Source: a virus. From it: DNA of 46,104 nucleotides. Positions 30,832-38,878 of the stretch are shown in pieces; the stretch's first letter is position 1; every line of letters begins with the position of its first letter. The position numbers and the translations under genes were made by a program. The stretch is taken from positions 1-46,104 of the IMG/VR virus record IMGVR_UViG_3300021959_005813; one strand, given 5' to 3'. Below the pieces are notes generated by a model. It was not told the origin of the DNA. It worked only from the letters and a program-made list of their open reading frames with translations, and did no database searches.

Positions 30832-30856
30832 AGACACCCTTTTAGGGTGTCTTTTT
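30832..30856 (+). terminator. Intrinsic terminator ending the head block
   Basis: An 8-bp stem AGACACCC (30832-30839) / GGGTGTCT (30845-30852) with loop TTTTA and a run of T to 30856. GTATACA upstream and TGTATAC downstream can extend the pairing. Confidence 0.88.
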
Positions 30857-30879
30857 GTATACCTACATACTTCTACATT

Positions 30880-31251
30880 ATGGGATTATTTGATAAATTA
30901 ACATCCAAAAACTTTCAGGCATTTGCTCTTCAGAACTATGATGACCCTCAATGCACAGACATTGAGGATTTTCAAGAAGACTTGAAGAGGTTTCGATACC
31001 TGAAAAGACTACTACACAGATATCATGAGAATGGGGAAATGAGAGAACGTCTCATGTTGAACCATGTCATATGTCTTTTCAATGTCTTTGGTTTTGAACC
31101 CTGCATGAGAATGTTAGACTTCAAGATTAAAGAAAAAACCTATTGGAATTCACTTAAAACTATGTTATTATACCTAGGGTATGTTGAAGAAAATTGGAGA
31201 ATTGAAATTCCAATTGATGAAAAACTTGCACAAAGGTTAAGAGAATTATAA
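30880..31251 (+). CDS. Conserved T4-like phage protein, unknown
   Basis: The 123-aa product begins MGLFDKLTSKNFQAFALQNYDDP. It has a helical, basic middle (EDLKRFRYLKRLLHRYHENGEMRERLMLNHVICLFNVFG) and KEKTYWNSLKTMLLYLGYVEENW. I recall this layout as a conserved protein of unknown function in marine T4-like phages. ATG 30880 is preferred to an upstream start that lies in the terminator hairpin. The tRNA-Thr-like gene starts 2 nt after its stop. Confidence 0.7.
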   Translation: MGLFDKLTSKNFQAFALQNYDDPQCTDIEDFQEDLKRFRYLKRLLHRYHENGEMRERLMLNHVICLFNVFGFEPCMRMLDFKIKEKTYWNSLKTMLLYLGYVEENWRIEIPIDEKLAQRLREL

Positions 31252-31253
31252 TT

Positions 31254-31328
31254 GCTGGTTTAGTTTAATCAGTAAAACAAGGGATTTGTAACCCCTAGAA
31301 GGCGGAGCATAACCGTCAACCAGCACCA
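31254..31328 (+). tRNA. tRNA-Thr-like (TGT), degenerate arms
   Basis: Acceptor stem GCTGGTT/AACCAGC is perfect and followed by A and encoded CCA. The anticodon loop TTTGTAA gives anticodon TGT, but the stem has an A-C mismatch next to the loop. The T-arm stem (GGCGG/CCGTC) is intact while its loop reads AGCATAA instead of the usual TTCRANN, and the D-loop lacks the GG pair. Either a divergent or a decaying tRNA. Confidence 0.6.
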
Positions 31329-31363
31329 CCTTTAGAGTTGGGAGTTATTGAACTTTGCATTTT

Positions 31364-31371
31364 TATAAATA
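31364..31371 (+). promoter_or_regulatory. Late promoter, leaderless spacing
   Basis: An exact TATAAATA 5 nt before ATG 31377 of the HNH gene. Transcription should begin at the start codon. Confidence 0.6.
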
Positions 31372-31376
31372 TCTGT

Positions 31377-31796
31377 ATGAATAACGGAAAATACCATACA
31401 GAAGAATACAAACAAAAACTTAGAGAAGCTACAGATAGAAGATATGGTGAAGAAAAAAACCATATCAAAGAATGTATAAGGTGTGGAACTGAATACACAA
31501 TATTCGGTAGAGAGAAAACAAAAACAGTAAAGAACTCTAAATTTTGTAGTAGAAGTTGTGCAAATAATCGTCAAGACTATTGGGATAATAATGCAACTAA
31601 CTACAGAACCATATGTTTTCAACACCATAAAAAGGAATGTGTTATCTGTGGATTCGATAAGATTGTGGTTGTTCATCACATGAATGAAGATCATAGTGAT
31701 AACAGACCTGAGAACTTAGTTCCTTTATGTCCTAATCACCATGAAATGTTTCACAGTAAACATAAAGAAGAAGTTTTGCAATTATTGGGGCATTAG
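31377..31796 (+). CDS. HNH endonuclease between two tRNA genes
   Basis: This 139-aa protein has two Cys pairs (CIRCG near the N-terminus, FCSRSC in the middle) and a C-terminal HNH core: CVICGFDKIVVVHHMNEDHSD, then RPENLVPLCPNHHEMFHSKH with metal-binding Cys/His. It is a free-standing HNH nuclease of the phage homing type. ATG 31377 is chosen because it follows a late promoter motif at 5 nt; upstream codons in the same frame run into tRNA-proximal sequence. Its last 10 nt lie in tRNA-Ala, so the stop TAG is part of the tRNA. Confidence 0.85.
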   Translation: MNNGKYHTEEYKQKLREATDRRYGEEKNHIKECIRCGTEYTIFGREKTKTVKNSKFCSRSCANNRQDYWDNNATNYRTICFQHHKKECVICGFDKIVVVHHMNEDHSDNRPENLVPLCPNHHEMFHSKHKEEVLQLLGH

Positions 31797-31863
31797 CTCA
31801 GTTGAGTAGAGCGTCCGCCTTGCACGCGGAAGGTCATCAGTTTGAATCTGATATGCTCCACCA
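31787..31863 (+). tRNA. tRNA-Ala (TGC), CCA encoded
   Basis: Acceptor GGGGCAT/ATGCTCC (one G-T), D-arm AGCTCAGTTGAGTAGAGC, anticodon stem CCGCC/GGCGG-type with loop giving TGC, T-loop TTTGAAT, then A and CCA. Canonical. Its first 10 bases are shared with the 3' end of the HNH gene. Confidence 0.93.
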
Positions 31864-31872
31864 TTCTTTTGA

Positions 31873-31880
31873 CATAAATA
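31873..31880 (+). promoter_or_regulatory. Late promoter, leaderless spacing
   Basis: CATAAATA 9 nt after tRNA-Ala and exactly 5 nt before ATG 31886. No ribosome site is present. Confidence 0.6.
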
Positions 31881-31885
31881 GTAAT

Positions 31886-32479
31886 ATGAGAATCATAGAT
31901 AGCTTAATAGTCTTCCGTATCCTCAAGTTGTTAACGACACCTTGGGAAAAACAAAAAGCCTTTGAATTTGGGTTTATCGATAAAGAGGGGAAGAGAATCA
32001 AATCAAAACCAAGAGAGGACAATCCTAATTTGTTTGTCCCCAATGACCCTTCTACATCTGAAGAAAAGGCATCTATGACACTACTCCACAGATTAGTGTT
32101 CAATCTAAAAAGACTAATCAACAAAGTTCCATTTGGTAAGACTGCATTTGCATCATACGCAGTTGCACTTGCACTTCTTAAGGAAGAATCAAAGATTGAT
32201 TCAGAACAAATGGAAGACTTGTGTGAGAAGTTTTATCACTATCTAAAAGAAAATGACTTAATGCAACCTGAACAAATCAGTGAATGTGTTCAAATGAGTA
32301 GTCTTTCAGTTGGAAAGAAATATAGACTCAGACAATCAGTTGAACAGGGTGATGAATATTTTCAAGCTAAGAGTTCACTAGACTTAGTTGCAGAACATAG
32401 TAAGATTTTCGGTATCCCACTTTATGTTGGATTTATCGAAGACAAAAGAATATTGGTAACTTCTGATGATGTTTATTGA
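31886..32479 (+). CDS. Conserved marine T4-like phage protein, unknown
   Basis: The 197-aa product begins MRIIDSLIVFRILKLLTTPWEKQ, followed by AFEFGFIDKEGKRIKSKP and MTLLHRLVFNLKRLINKVPFGKT. No enzymatic motif is seen, and the order looks like a conserved structural or assembly protein of marine T4-like phages. ATG 31886 fixes the start by its late promoter; codons upstream in frame lie inside tRNA-Ala. Overlaps the PAP2 gene by 14 nt. Confidence 0.7.
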   Translation: MRIIDSLIVFRILKLLTTPWEKQKAFEFGFIDKEGKRIKSKPREDNPNLFVPNDPSTSEEKASMTLLHRLVFNLKRLINKVPFGKTAFASYAVALALLKEESKIDSEQMEDLCEKFYHYLKENDLMQPEQISECVQMSSLSVGKKYRLRQSVEQGDEYFQAKSSLDLVAEHSKIFGIPLYVGFIEDKRILVTSDDVY

Positions 32480-33227
32480 AGCAATACAAAATATCAATGC
32501 ACTTGTTTTTGATAAAGACCCTAAAAAGAAATTCGAAAAGAGTGAAACAGATCGTGTATTTGATGACGGTTGGATGGGAATGGATGTCCCACCACCACCT
32601 AAGAATGACTCTCGTCAGACACTTAACGAACTAGAAGAGATTAAGAAAATACGAGAAATGTTGACTGATACAGATAAAAAAATCTATATCAATACAGACG
32701 AAGACACCAACTACTACATCAAAGCCTATCTAGATGAAAACGACTTAGAGTGGTCTGAAGAAGACATGAAAAAGATCATCGATGGTTCAAGACATGTTGG
32801 TAGATATTTTAAAAACAAATTCAATAGACCTAGACCTTTCCAACTTGCAAAGGCATTAGGAATAGACGTAGGTTCAGAGAAATTTGAAACTGTTGATTCT
32901 CCATCTTATCCTTCAAATCATGCACTACAAGCTAGAGTAGTTGCAAACTACTATGGAGAGAAATATCCTGAACATAAGAAACACCTTCTTAAAGCAGCAG
33001 ATATGAGTGCAGAAGGTAGAATCAATGCAGGAGTTCATTTTCCCTCAGATAAAATATCTGCATATATCATTGCAGATACACTGATGGAATTTTTAAAAGA
33101 TGATGTAAATGAGGATGCACCAGTGAATGCAACAGGAGCTGCAGTTTCTACTAATGTTCCTATTGTTAAGAGAAAGAAAATGCACACACCTAATCTTGTG
33201 TTTGGAATGCTTTCTCGTAGAAAATAA
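32466..33227 (+). CDS. PAP2/acid phosphatase-family protein
   Basis: This 253-aa protein shows the three-part PAP2 signature: KNKFNRPRPFQLA (K-x-RP, about 117-129), SPSYPSNHALQARVV (PSxH, about 145-159) and AEGRINAGVHFPSDK (SR/GR-x5-H-x3-D, about 181-195). These give the catalytic His pair and phosphate-binding Arg. Such enzymes remove phosphate from lipids or small molecules, or in haloperoxidases use vanadate. No membrane helices or signal peptide are evident, so it resembles soluble class A acid phosphatases without a leader. The N-terminal 110 residues are charged and phage-specific. Possible phosphate scavenging role. Confidence 0.82.
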   Translation: MMFIEAIQNINALVFDKDPKKKFEKSETDRVFDDGWMGMDVPPPPKNDSRQTLNELEEIKKIREMLTDTDKKIYINTDEDTNYYIKAYLDENDLEWSEEDMKKIIDGSRHVGRYFKNKFNRPRPFQLAKALGIDVGSEKFETVDSPSYPSNHALQARVVANYYGEKYPEHKKHLLKAADMSAEGRINAGVHFPSDKISAYIIADTLMEFLKDDVNEDAPVNATGAAVSTNVPIVKRKKMHTPNLVFGMLSRRK

Positions 33228-33230
33228 ATT

Positions 33231-34052
33231 ATGAATACATTTTTGTCTTACCTTGCATTAATAACATCCCTTGCAGTTGCAGGAATAGCAGCATACTTTT
33301 CAGTCATTGGTCTTGCAACTATATTTGCAGGTGCATATTTGGGTGTTATCATCATGGCAGGAACACTTGAGTTTGGTAAACTAGTCACTGCCGTTCTTTT
33401 ACACTTAAGGTGGAAGGATTTGAACTACCTCAAATACTACCTAGTCACATCAGTAGGTGTGTTGATGTTAATTACATCATTGGGTATCTTTGGGTATCTA
33501 TCCAAGGCAAACATAGAGACTACACTTGTCGGTGATGGTAACAACCTAGAACTCTCTATTATCGATACTCGTATCAATGCACAACAGAATAACTTAGACA
33601 GACTCAATCAAAGACTAGAAGGATTAGACTTGGTGGTAGAGACTGGAAGACCACAAGACAGAAACTATATCAATAGACAACAAACTGAAGAACGTAGAGA
33701 GATAAATAATGAGATAGATGGAATAGTTGCAGAGATAGTTCGTCTCAACGAAGATAAACTACCTATACAACGAAGACAACTGGAACAGGATGCAGAGATC
33801 GGCCCGATCAAATATGTTGCAGAAGTAATCTACGGACAAGATAATGCACGTGACTACTTAGATAATGCAACACGATGGGTGATCTATGCACTAATTTTTG
33901 TATTTGACCCCCTTGCAGTTCTTTTATTGATAAGTGCAACAGGTTTAATTGCAAACCCTAGACCTAGAGAACCGAAGCCTGCAATGGTTGAAAATAGATA
34001 CGTAATTCAAGTCCCAAAAGATAGGGTTGCAGACTTCAGAAAAAATAAATAA
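33231..34052 (+). CDS. Membrane protein with periplasmic coiled coil
   Basis: This 273-aa protein has three N-terminal hydrophobic segments (FLSYLALITSLAVAGIAAYF; IGLATIFAGAYLGVIIMAG; YYLVTSVGVLMLITSLGIFG). A long charged coiled coil (about 110-190, LNQRLEGLDLVVETGR and QQTEERREINNEIDGIV) and one more membrane helix (WVIYALIFVFDPLAVLLLIS) follow before a short basic tail. Proteins of this shape are common in marine myoviruses, function unknown. A role in host membrane remodelling or superinfection exclusion is possible but not shown. Confidence 0.7.
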   Translation: MNTFLSYLALITSLAVAGIAAYFSVIGLATIFAGAYLGVIIMAGTLEFGKLVTAVLLHLRWKDLNYLKYYLVTSVGVLMLITSLGIFGYLSKANIETTLVGDGNNLELSIIDTRINAQQNNLDRLNQRLEGLDLVVETGRPQDRNYINRQQTEERREINNEIDGIVAEIVRLNEDKLPIQRRQLEQDAEIGPIKYVAEVIYGQDNARDYLDNATRWVIYALIFVFDPLAVLLLISATGLIANPRPREPKPAMVENRYVIQVPKDRVADFRKNK

Positions 34053-34077
34053 GTATATACTTTTTTAGGAGAACAAC

Positions 34078-34296
34078 ATGCCAGATTTAACAGACCTTTC
34101 AGCAATGAGTGATGCAGATAGACTTGCATGGATGAAAACAGACGGTGCTCCAGTCAAACCTGAAGGTTATGACACTATGGCCGCAGACCATCCAGGCAAA
34201 GTTTCCTACGACACTTCAAAAGCACAATGGGATACCGATGTAGCTGCATGGGAAGTTGCCGTTGCAAACGGTGGCCATCCTGCACCATCAGAATAA
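34078..34296 (+). CDS. Small acidic protein, paralog A
   Basis: This 72-aa protein reads PDLTDLSAMSDADRLAWMKTD then KPEGYDTMAADH and AQWDTDVAAWEVAV. The order (DL-x-D, MS-x3-+LA, KPE-x-(Y/F)D, H, then W) is repeated in the next gene, so the two arose by duplication. A TTTTTTAGGAGAACAAC leader gives AGGAG 8 nt before ATG. Function unknown; the strong ribosome site suggests high expression. Confidence 0.65.
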   Translation: MPDLTDLSAMSDADRLAWMKTDGAPVKPEGYDTMAADHPGKVSYDTSKAQWDTDVAAWEVAVANGGHPAPSE

Positions 34297-34308
34297 TAGG
34301 AGAAAACT

Positions 34309-34506
34309 ATGTCAGATTTACCTGATATGAATACAATGTCTAAAGTTGAGAAACTTGCATTCTACAAAGCTAATGAACCTCAGAAACCTGAGAACTTCGA
34401 TGAGATATCAGAAGAACATCAGAACGAGTTTACTGAGACTCATGCAAAGTGGGTAGAAGCTTGTTCAACACTTGAGAACATCATTAAAGAAAACAACCTT
34501 TCTTAA
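34309..34506 (+). CDS. Small acidic protein, paralog B
   Basis: This 65-aa protein reads SDLPDMNTMSKVEKLAFYKAN, KPENFDEISEEHQNEF, and ETHAKWVEACSTLENI. Same layout as the preceding 72-aa protein with many substitutions, so a diverged tandem copy. AGGAG precedes the ATG (TAGGAGAAAACT). Function unknown. Confidence 0.65.
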   Translation: MSDLPDMNTMSKVEKLAFYKANEPQKPENFDEISEEHQNEFTETHAKWVEACSTLENIIKENNLS

Positions 34507-34513
34507 AAAACCA

Positions 34514-34543
34514 CTAGTATTTCTATTCTAACCATAGTATAAT
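34514..34543 (+). promoter_or_regulatory. Early promoter of the primase/nrd unit, leaderless layout
   Basis: CTAGTA at 34514-34519, 18-bp spacer, TATAAT at 34538-34543, preceded by AAAACCA. The layout is the same as at 7353. The -10 ends 6 nt before ATG 34550. Confidence 0.65.
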
Positions 34544-34549
34544 GTAAAC

Positions 34550-35578
34550 ATGCTATGGTTGGAAAGAAAATTCTTATCCATGGTCGTTCCTTCATTGGAT
34601 ATGGCCAAATGGAAAAACGACAATACCCTGAATCACAGGTGTCTTTACTGTGGAGATTCGTCTAAGAACACGTATAAGGCACGTGGATATCACTTTGTCG
34701 TAGAACAATCATTTATCTACAAGTGTCATAACTGTGGTAAATCGACTTCCAGTATCAACTTTTTAAAAGACCACTTTCCCTCACTACATAAAGATTATGT
34801 GAAGGAGTGGTTGACTGAGAGTGGAAGGAAACCTAAAAGTGGAACAAGAATGCCTTCGGCTAATGCATTCAAGTTCACTCCAAAAACAGAATCACTAAAT
34901 AAGTCTGTAGAGAATCTCAAGGCAATGTGCTTTGGTGCATATGATAAAATTGCAAGTAGAGAGTATCTACAAAAAAGACACATACCTGACGAAGTTATCA
35001 AAACATTGTGGTATGTAGAAAATGCACAATCTTTATCTCTGTTAGACCCAAAATATAGAGATAGAGTTCTAGGTAATGACCCTAGGATAATTATACCTTT
35101 TTTGAATGAGAAAGGGGAATTGATTGGTATCTCAGGTCGTGCAATCAACGATTCACCTCTGAGATATTTAACCATGAGATTTCTAGATGACGTTCCACTC
35201 ATCTATAACCTAAACACAGTGGACAAATCAAAAACTATCTACGTCACAGAGGGGCCAATAGATAGTTTATTCCTACCAAACTCTATTGCAGTGGGTGGTA
35301 GTGATTTCAAAAAGATTGATAAAAATTTAAAAGAGAACGCAATACTCATTTATGACAACGAACCCCGAAACACAGAAATCCTCAAAAAGATAGAAGAAGT
35401 GATTGATTTGGGATGGACTGTTTGTTTGTGGAATGACATGAGAGTGTCAGGTTTCAAAGACATAAATGATATGGTCAATGGTGGGTTATCACCTGAAACC
35501 ATTACAGATATTGTGGATAATAATAGTTATAGTGGTCTCTCTGCAAAGTTAAAGTTTATGGAGTATAAAAAGGTATGA
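34550..35578 (+). CDS. 61: DNA primase (T4 gp61-like)
   Basis: The 342-aa product has the same length as T4 gp61. An N-terminal zinc finger (RCLYCGDSS ... YKCHNCGKS, about 30-66) recognises priming sites. A TOPRIM-type catalytic part contains VTEGPIDSLFL (about 230-240) and ILIYDNEPRN as the acidic metal site. It synthesises RNA primers with the gp41 helicase. No ribosome site; the ATG is 6 nt from a -10, suggesting a leaderless mRNA. Overlaps nrdA by 4 nt. Confidence 0.95.
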   Translation: MLWLERKFLSMVVPSLDMAKWKNDNTLNHRCLYCGDSSKNTYKARGYHFVVEQSFIYKCHNCGKSTSSINFLKDHFPSLHKDYVKEWLTESGRKPKSGTRMPSANAFKFTPKTESLNKSVENLKAMCFGAYDKIASREYLQKRHIPDEVIKTLWYVENAQSLSLLDPKYRDRVLGNDPRIIIPFLNEKGELIGISGRAINDSPLRYLTMRFLDDVPLIYNLNTVDKSKTIYVTEGPIDSLFLPNSIAVGGSDFKKIDKNLKENAILIYDNEPRNTEILKKIEEVIDLGWTVCLWNDMRVSGFKDINDMVNGGLSPETITDIVDNNSYSGLSAKLKFMEYKKV

Positions 35579-37884
35579 GTAGTATCGACATGAAAGTCAT
35601 TAAGTCGGATGGAACAAGAGTAGATATTGATTTAGATAAGATTCACAAGATGGTAATGAAAGCTTGTAAGGAACTTGCAGGTGTTTCAGAATCATTAGTG
35701 GAAATGAATAGTGGTCTACAGTTTTATGATGGTATTACTACACAAGAAATTCAAAAGATTTTGATCAAGTCTGCAAGTGATTTGATCACACTAGAACACC
35801 CCAATTATCAATTTGTTGCATCAAGACTCTTATTGTTTGCAATTCAGAAACAAGTGTTTAACACAAAATGGAAAGACTCACAAATCTATCCACCACTGTA
35901 TGAAATCATTGAACGTAACATTGAATACGGAGTGTATGATAAGGACATTCTCTCTTGGTATAACAAGGAAGATATAGAAACCATTGACAGTTATATCAAA
36001 CATGGTAGAGACTATGACTTCACTTATGCAGGTCTACAACAGATCGTAGACAAATACTTAGTGCAAGATAGATCAAATGGAGTATTATACGAAACTCCAC
36101 AGTTCATGTATATGTTAATTGCAATGACATTGTTTAAGAATTATACTAACGACAGACTAGGATATGTAAAAAGGTATTATGATGCAATCTCTCAATTTAA
36201 AATCAACATCCCAACTCCAATCATGGCTGGAGTTAGGACTCCACTTAGACAGTTTGCAAGTTGTGTCCTTGTTGATTCAGACGACACTCTCGACAGTATC
36301 TTCTCAAGTGACACAGCTATCGGAAAATACGTTGCACAAAGGGCAGGTATTGGAATTAACGCAGGAAGAATTAGAGGACTTGGTTCGAGAATTAGAGGGG
36401 GTGAGGTGCAACATACTGGAGTTATACCGTTCCTCAAAAAATTTGAGTCAACAGTTAGATGTTGCACTCAAAATGGTGTAAGGGGTGGAAGTGCAACTGT
36501 TCACTTCCCAATATGGCACCAAGAAATCGAGGACATCATTGTCCTCAAAAACAACAAGGGAACTGAAGACAACAGAGTCAGAAAGTTAGACTATTCTATT
36601 CAGTTCTCAAAGATTTTTTATGAGAGGTTCTTGAATAATGGAGAGATCACATTATTCTCACCTCACAATGTTCCAGGCTTATATGATGCATTTGGAACAC
36701 CTGAGTTTGATGCACTCTATGAGAAGTATGAACGTGCAACGTCCATACCTAAGAAGAAGGTAAGTGCAAGAGAACTAATTACAGATTTATTAAAAGAAAG
36801 AGCCGAGACTGGTCGTATCTATATTATGAATCTTGATCACTGCAACTCACACAGTAGTTTCAAAGACAAAGTGAACATGAGTAATCTTTGTCAAGAGATA
36901 ACACTACCAACAGACCCAATCCAACATATTGATGGAGAAGGTGAGATTGCACTTTGTATTTTAAGTGCAATCAATGTAGGTATTGTGAAGAAGGACGAGA
37001 TGGAAACTCTGTGTGATCTTGCAGTTCGTGGATTAGAAGAACTAATTGACCACCAAGAATATCCTGTTGTAGCTGCAAAACTATCTACAGAGTCACGAAG
37101 ATCATTAGGTATTGGATACATTGGTCTTGCACATTTCCTTGCAAAGAACAAGGTTAAGTATGGTGACAAAGAGTCACTTAAACTTGTGCATGAACTAACA
37201 GAAGCATTTCAGTATTATCTATTGAAGGCATCCGTTCAAATTGCAAAAGAGAAGGGTGCATGTTTAGGATTTGGTGGAACAAAATACTCTGATGGTATTC
37301 TACCTATTGACACATACAAGAAAGAAGTAGACGAATTAGTTGCACCTGAGTATAAGTTAGATTGGGAAAAACTAAGAGCAGAGATTCTAACACACGGATT
37401 GAGACACTCTACATTATCTGCACAGATGCCCTCTGAGAGTTCCTCAGTTGTCTCTAATGCAACGAATGGTATTGAACCCCCTAGAGACTATCTGTCAGTT
37501 AAGAAGAGTAAGAAAGGAACACTGAAACAAGTGGTTCCACAATACCAACACCTAAAGAACCACTACACCCTATTATGGGATATGCCCTCTAATGAAGGAT
37601 ATATAAACATTGTATCTGTAATGCAGAAGTTCTTTGATCAGGCAATCAGTGGTAACTGGTCGTATAATCCTGAGAACTATGAAAACGGAGAGGTTCCTGT
37701 TTCTGTTATGGCAAGAGACCTACTCACAACATACAAGTATGGTTGGAAAACATCTTATTATCAGAACACTATGGATGGTAAGAAAGAAGATGTGGTAGAA
37801 GACTTACCTAGTGCAGTAGATGATGCAGCAAATGTAATGTCAAAATATGAGGACGAAGATGAGTGTGAAGCTTGCGCAATATGA
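35575..37884 (+). CDS. nrdA: Ribonucleotide reductase class Ia, large subunit
   Basis: This 769-aa enzyme reduces ribonucleoside diphosphates to dNDPs. The active-site triad N437/C439/E441 in MSNLCQEITLP falls at the same numbers as E. coli NrdA. The redox Cys pair is in FASCVLVDS and EIALCILSAIN, the radical-transfer Tyr pair in SYYQNTMDG, and the swinging C-terminal Cys pair in CEACAI. The N-terminal region resembles an ATP-cone (IKSDGTRVDIDLDKIHKM). It works with NrdB downstream and glutaredoxin. A 2OG-oxygenase gene lies between nrdA and nrdB. Confidence 0.97.
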   Translation: MSSIDMKVIKSDGTRVDIDLDKIHKMVMKACKELAGVSESLVEMNSGLQFYDGITTQEIQKILIKSASDLITLEHPNYQFVASRLLLFAIQKQVFNTKWKDSQIYPPLYEIIERNIEYGVYDKDILSWYNKEDIETIDSYIKHGRDYDFTYAGLQQIVDKYLVQDRSNGVLYETPQFMYMLIAMTLFKNYTNDRLGYVKRYYDAISQFKINIPTPIMAGVRTPLRQFASCVLVDSDDTLDSIFSSDTAIGKYVAQRAGIGINAGRIRGLGSRIRGGEVQHTGVIPFLKKFESTVRCCTQNGVRGGSATVHFPIWHQEIEDIIVLKNNKGTEDNRVRKLDYSIQFSKIFYERFLNNGEITLFSPHNVPGLYDAFGTPEFDALYEKYERATSIPKKKVSARELITDLLKERAETGRIYIMNLDHCNSHSSFKDKVNMSNLCQEITLPTDPIQHIDGEGEIALCILSAINVGIVKKDEMETLCDLAVRGLEELIDHQEYPVVAAKLSTESRRSLGIGYIGLAHFLAKNKVKYGDKESLKLVHELTEAFQYYLLKASVQIAKEKGACLGFGGTKYSDGILPIDTYKKEVDELVAPEYKLDWEKLRAEILTHGLRHSTLSAQMPSESSSVVSNATNGIEPPRDYLSVKKSKKGTLKQVVPQYQHLKNHYTLLWDMPSNEGYINIVSVMQKFFDQAISGNWSYNPENYENGEVPVSVMARDLLTTYKYGWKTSYYQNTMDGKKEDVVEDLPSAVDDAANVMSKYEDEDECEACAI

Positions 37885-37903
37885 TCAAAGAGTAAAGGTC
37901 GAT

Positions 37904-38878
37904 ATGAATGGAGTAGACTACTCAGGATTCATGAATGAGACTACTCGTAAGTTTATAGAAAACAGATATGTGGTTATTAGAAATATTATTCCACAAGACC
38001 TCTTACAATTTGTAAATGATACATGGAAGGTAATGGAACAACACCCTGCATCAAATGAGTTTTATTTTGGTGACCCTGAAGAAGAGACAACCTTTAACAC
38101 ACCTGATGCACAAAAGTTTTCTTCACATGGTGCATATTGTTTCCCACCAGCTGTTGCACTACATCACTGGTTGATGAAAGAGTTGAGAAATCATATTGCT
38201 CTACCCCTAAAGGAAACCTATTCGTATACTAGAAAGTATAAAAGAAATGCAGTATTGAATGCACACTACGATAGACCATCATGTGAGATAAGTGTCACCA
38301 CAGTTATGGACTATAAAACTGATGACAACACACCATGGACAATTTGGGTGCAAAACGATAAGAACTACTTGGGTGAAAATATGGAAGAGGCAAAAACTAT
38401 TTCACAAGATCAACCTGTCAGAAGAAGAAATAATGCACATGGAATTAGATTGGAGCCTGGTGATATATTGGTATATCAAGGCCCTAATGTTGTTCATTGG
38501 AGAGATGCATTAGTGGGAGACTATAGTAAACATATATTTTTACACTTCTATAATGAACACACAAGACTCAAAGGTTGGCCTGAATGCAGTATGCCTGTTC
38601 AGGTAGATGGGTTTCCAAATTCTGATTATGGTAATCAGTATGCATCTGTATTGGATTATGATGGTCGTCCCAATAGATATGCAACAGATGATGAGAGTTT
38701 TCAGAACTCTCAAAAGAAATTACAATTTAGAAAGTTCATGAGTAAATGGGATGAAATTTGTGGTCATGCTCAAAGTGGTAATGAGGAGTCTAGGAAGTTT
38801 CTCCAATCCACCTGCAACTATTATGACAATGTAAAATTTAAGGAAAATAATGACAGTATTCAACAAGAAGAAGGTTGA
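37904..38878 (+). CDS. 2-oxoglutarate/Fe(II) oxygenase-like protein between nrdA and nrdB
   Basis: The product is about 324 aa. A double-stranded beta-helix oxygenase is suggested by LNAHYDRPSCEISVTT (H-x-D iron ligands) and GPNVVHWRDALVGDYSKHIFLHFYNEH (third His and Arg/Lys for 2-oxoglutarate). The start at 37904 is preferred because AAAGG lies just upstream; 37847 and 37859 inside nrdA are alternatives. It overlaps nrdB by 29 nt, so it is cotranscribed with the reductase. Substrate unknown; possible nucleotide, protein or small-molecule hydroxylation. Confidence 0.72.
   Translation: MNGVDYSGFMNETTRKFIENRYVVIRNIIPQDLLQFVNDTWKVMEQHPASNEFYFGDPEEETTFNTPDAQKFSSHGAYCFPPAVALHHWLMKELRNHIALPLKETYSYTRKYKRNAVLNAHYDRPSCEISVTTVMDYKTDDNTPWTIWVQNDKNYLGENMEEAKTISQDQPVRRRNNAHGIRLEPGDILVYQGPNVVHWRDALVGDYSKHIFLHFYNEHTRLKGWPECSMPVQVDGFPNSDYGNQYASVLDYDGRPNRYATDDESFQNSQKKLQFRKFMSKWDEICGHAQSGNEESRKFLQSTCNYYDNVKFKENNDSIQQEEG

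Noticed and set aside
34041-34065. Possible terminator (AAGTATATACTT followed by T-run) and ATAAATA motif before the paralog pair
   Set aside because: The stem is too short and AT-only to be convincing, and the motif overlaps the previous stop without consistent spacing.
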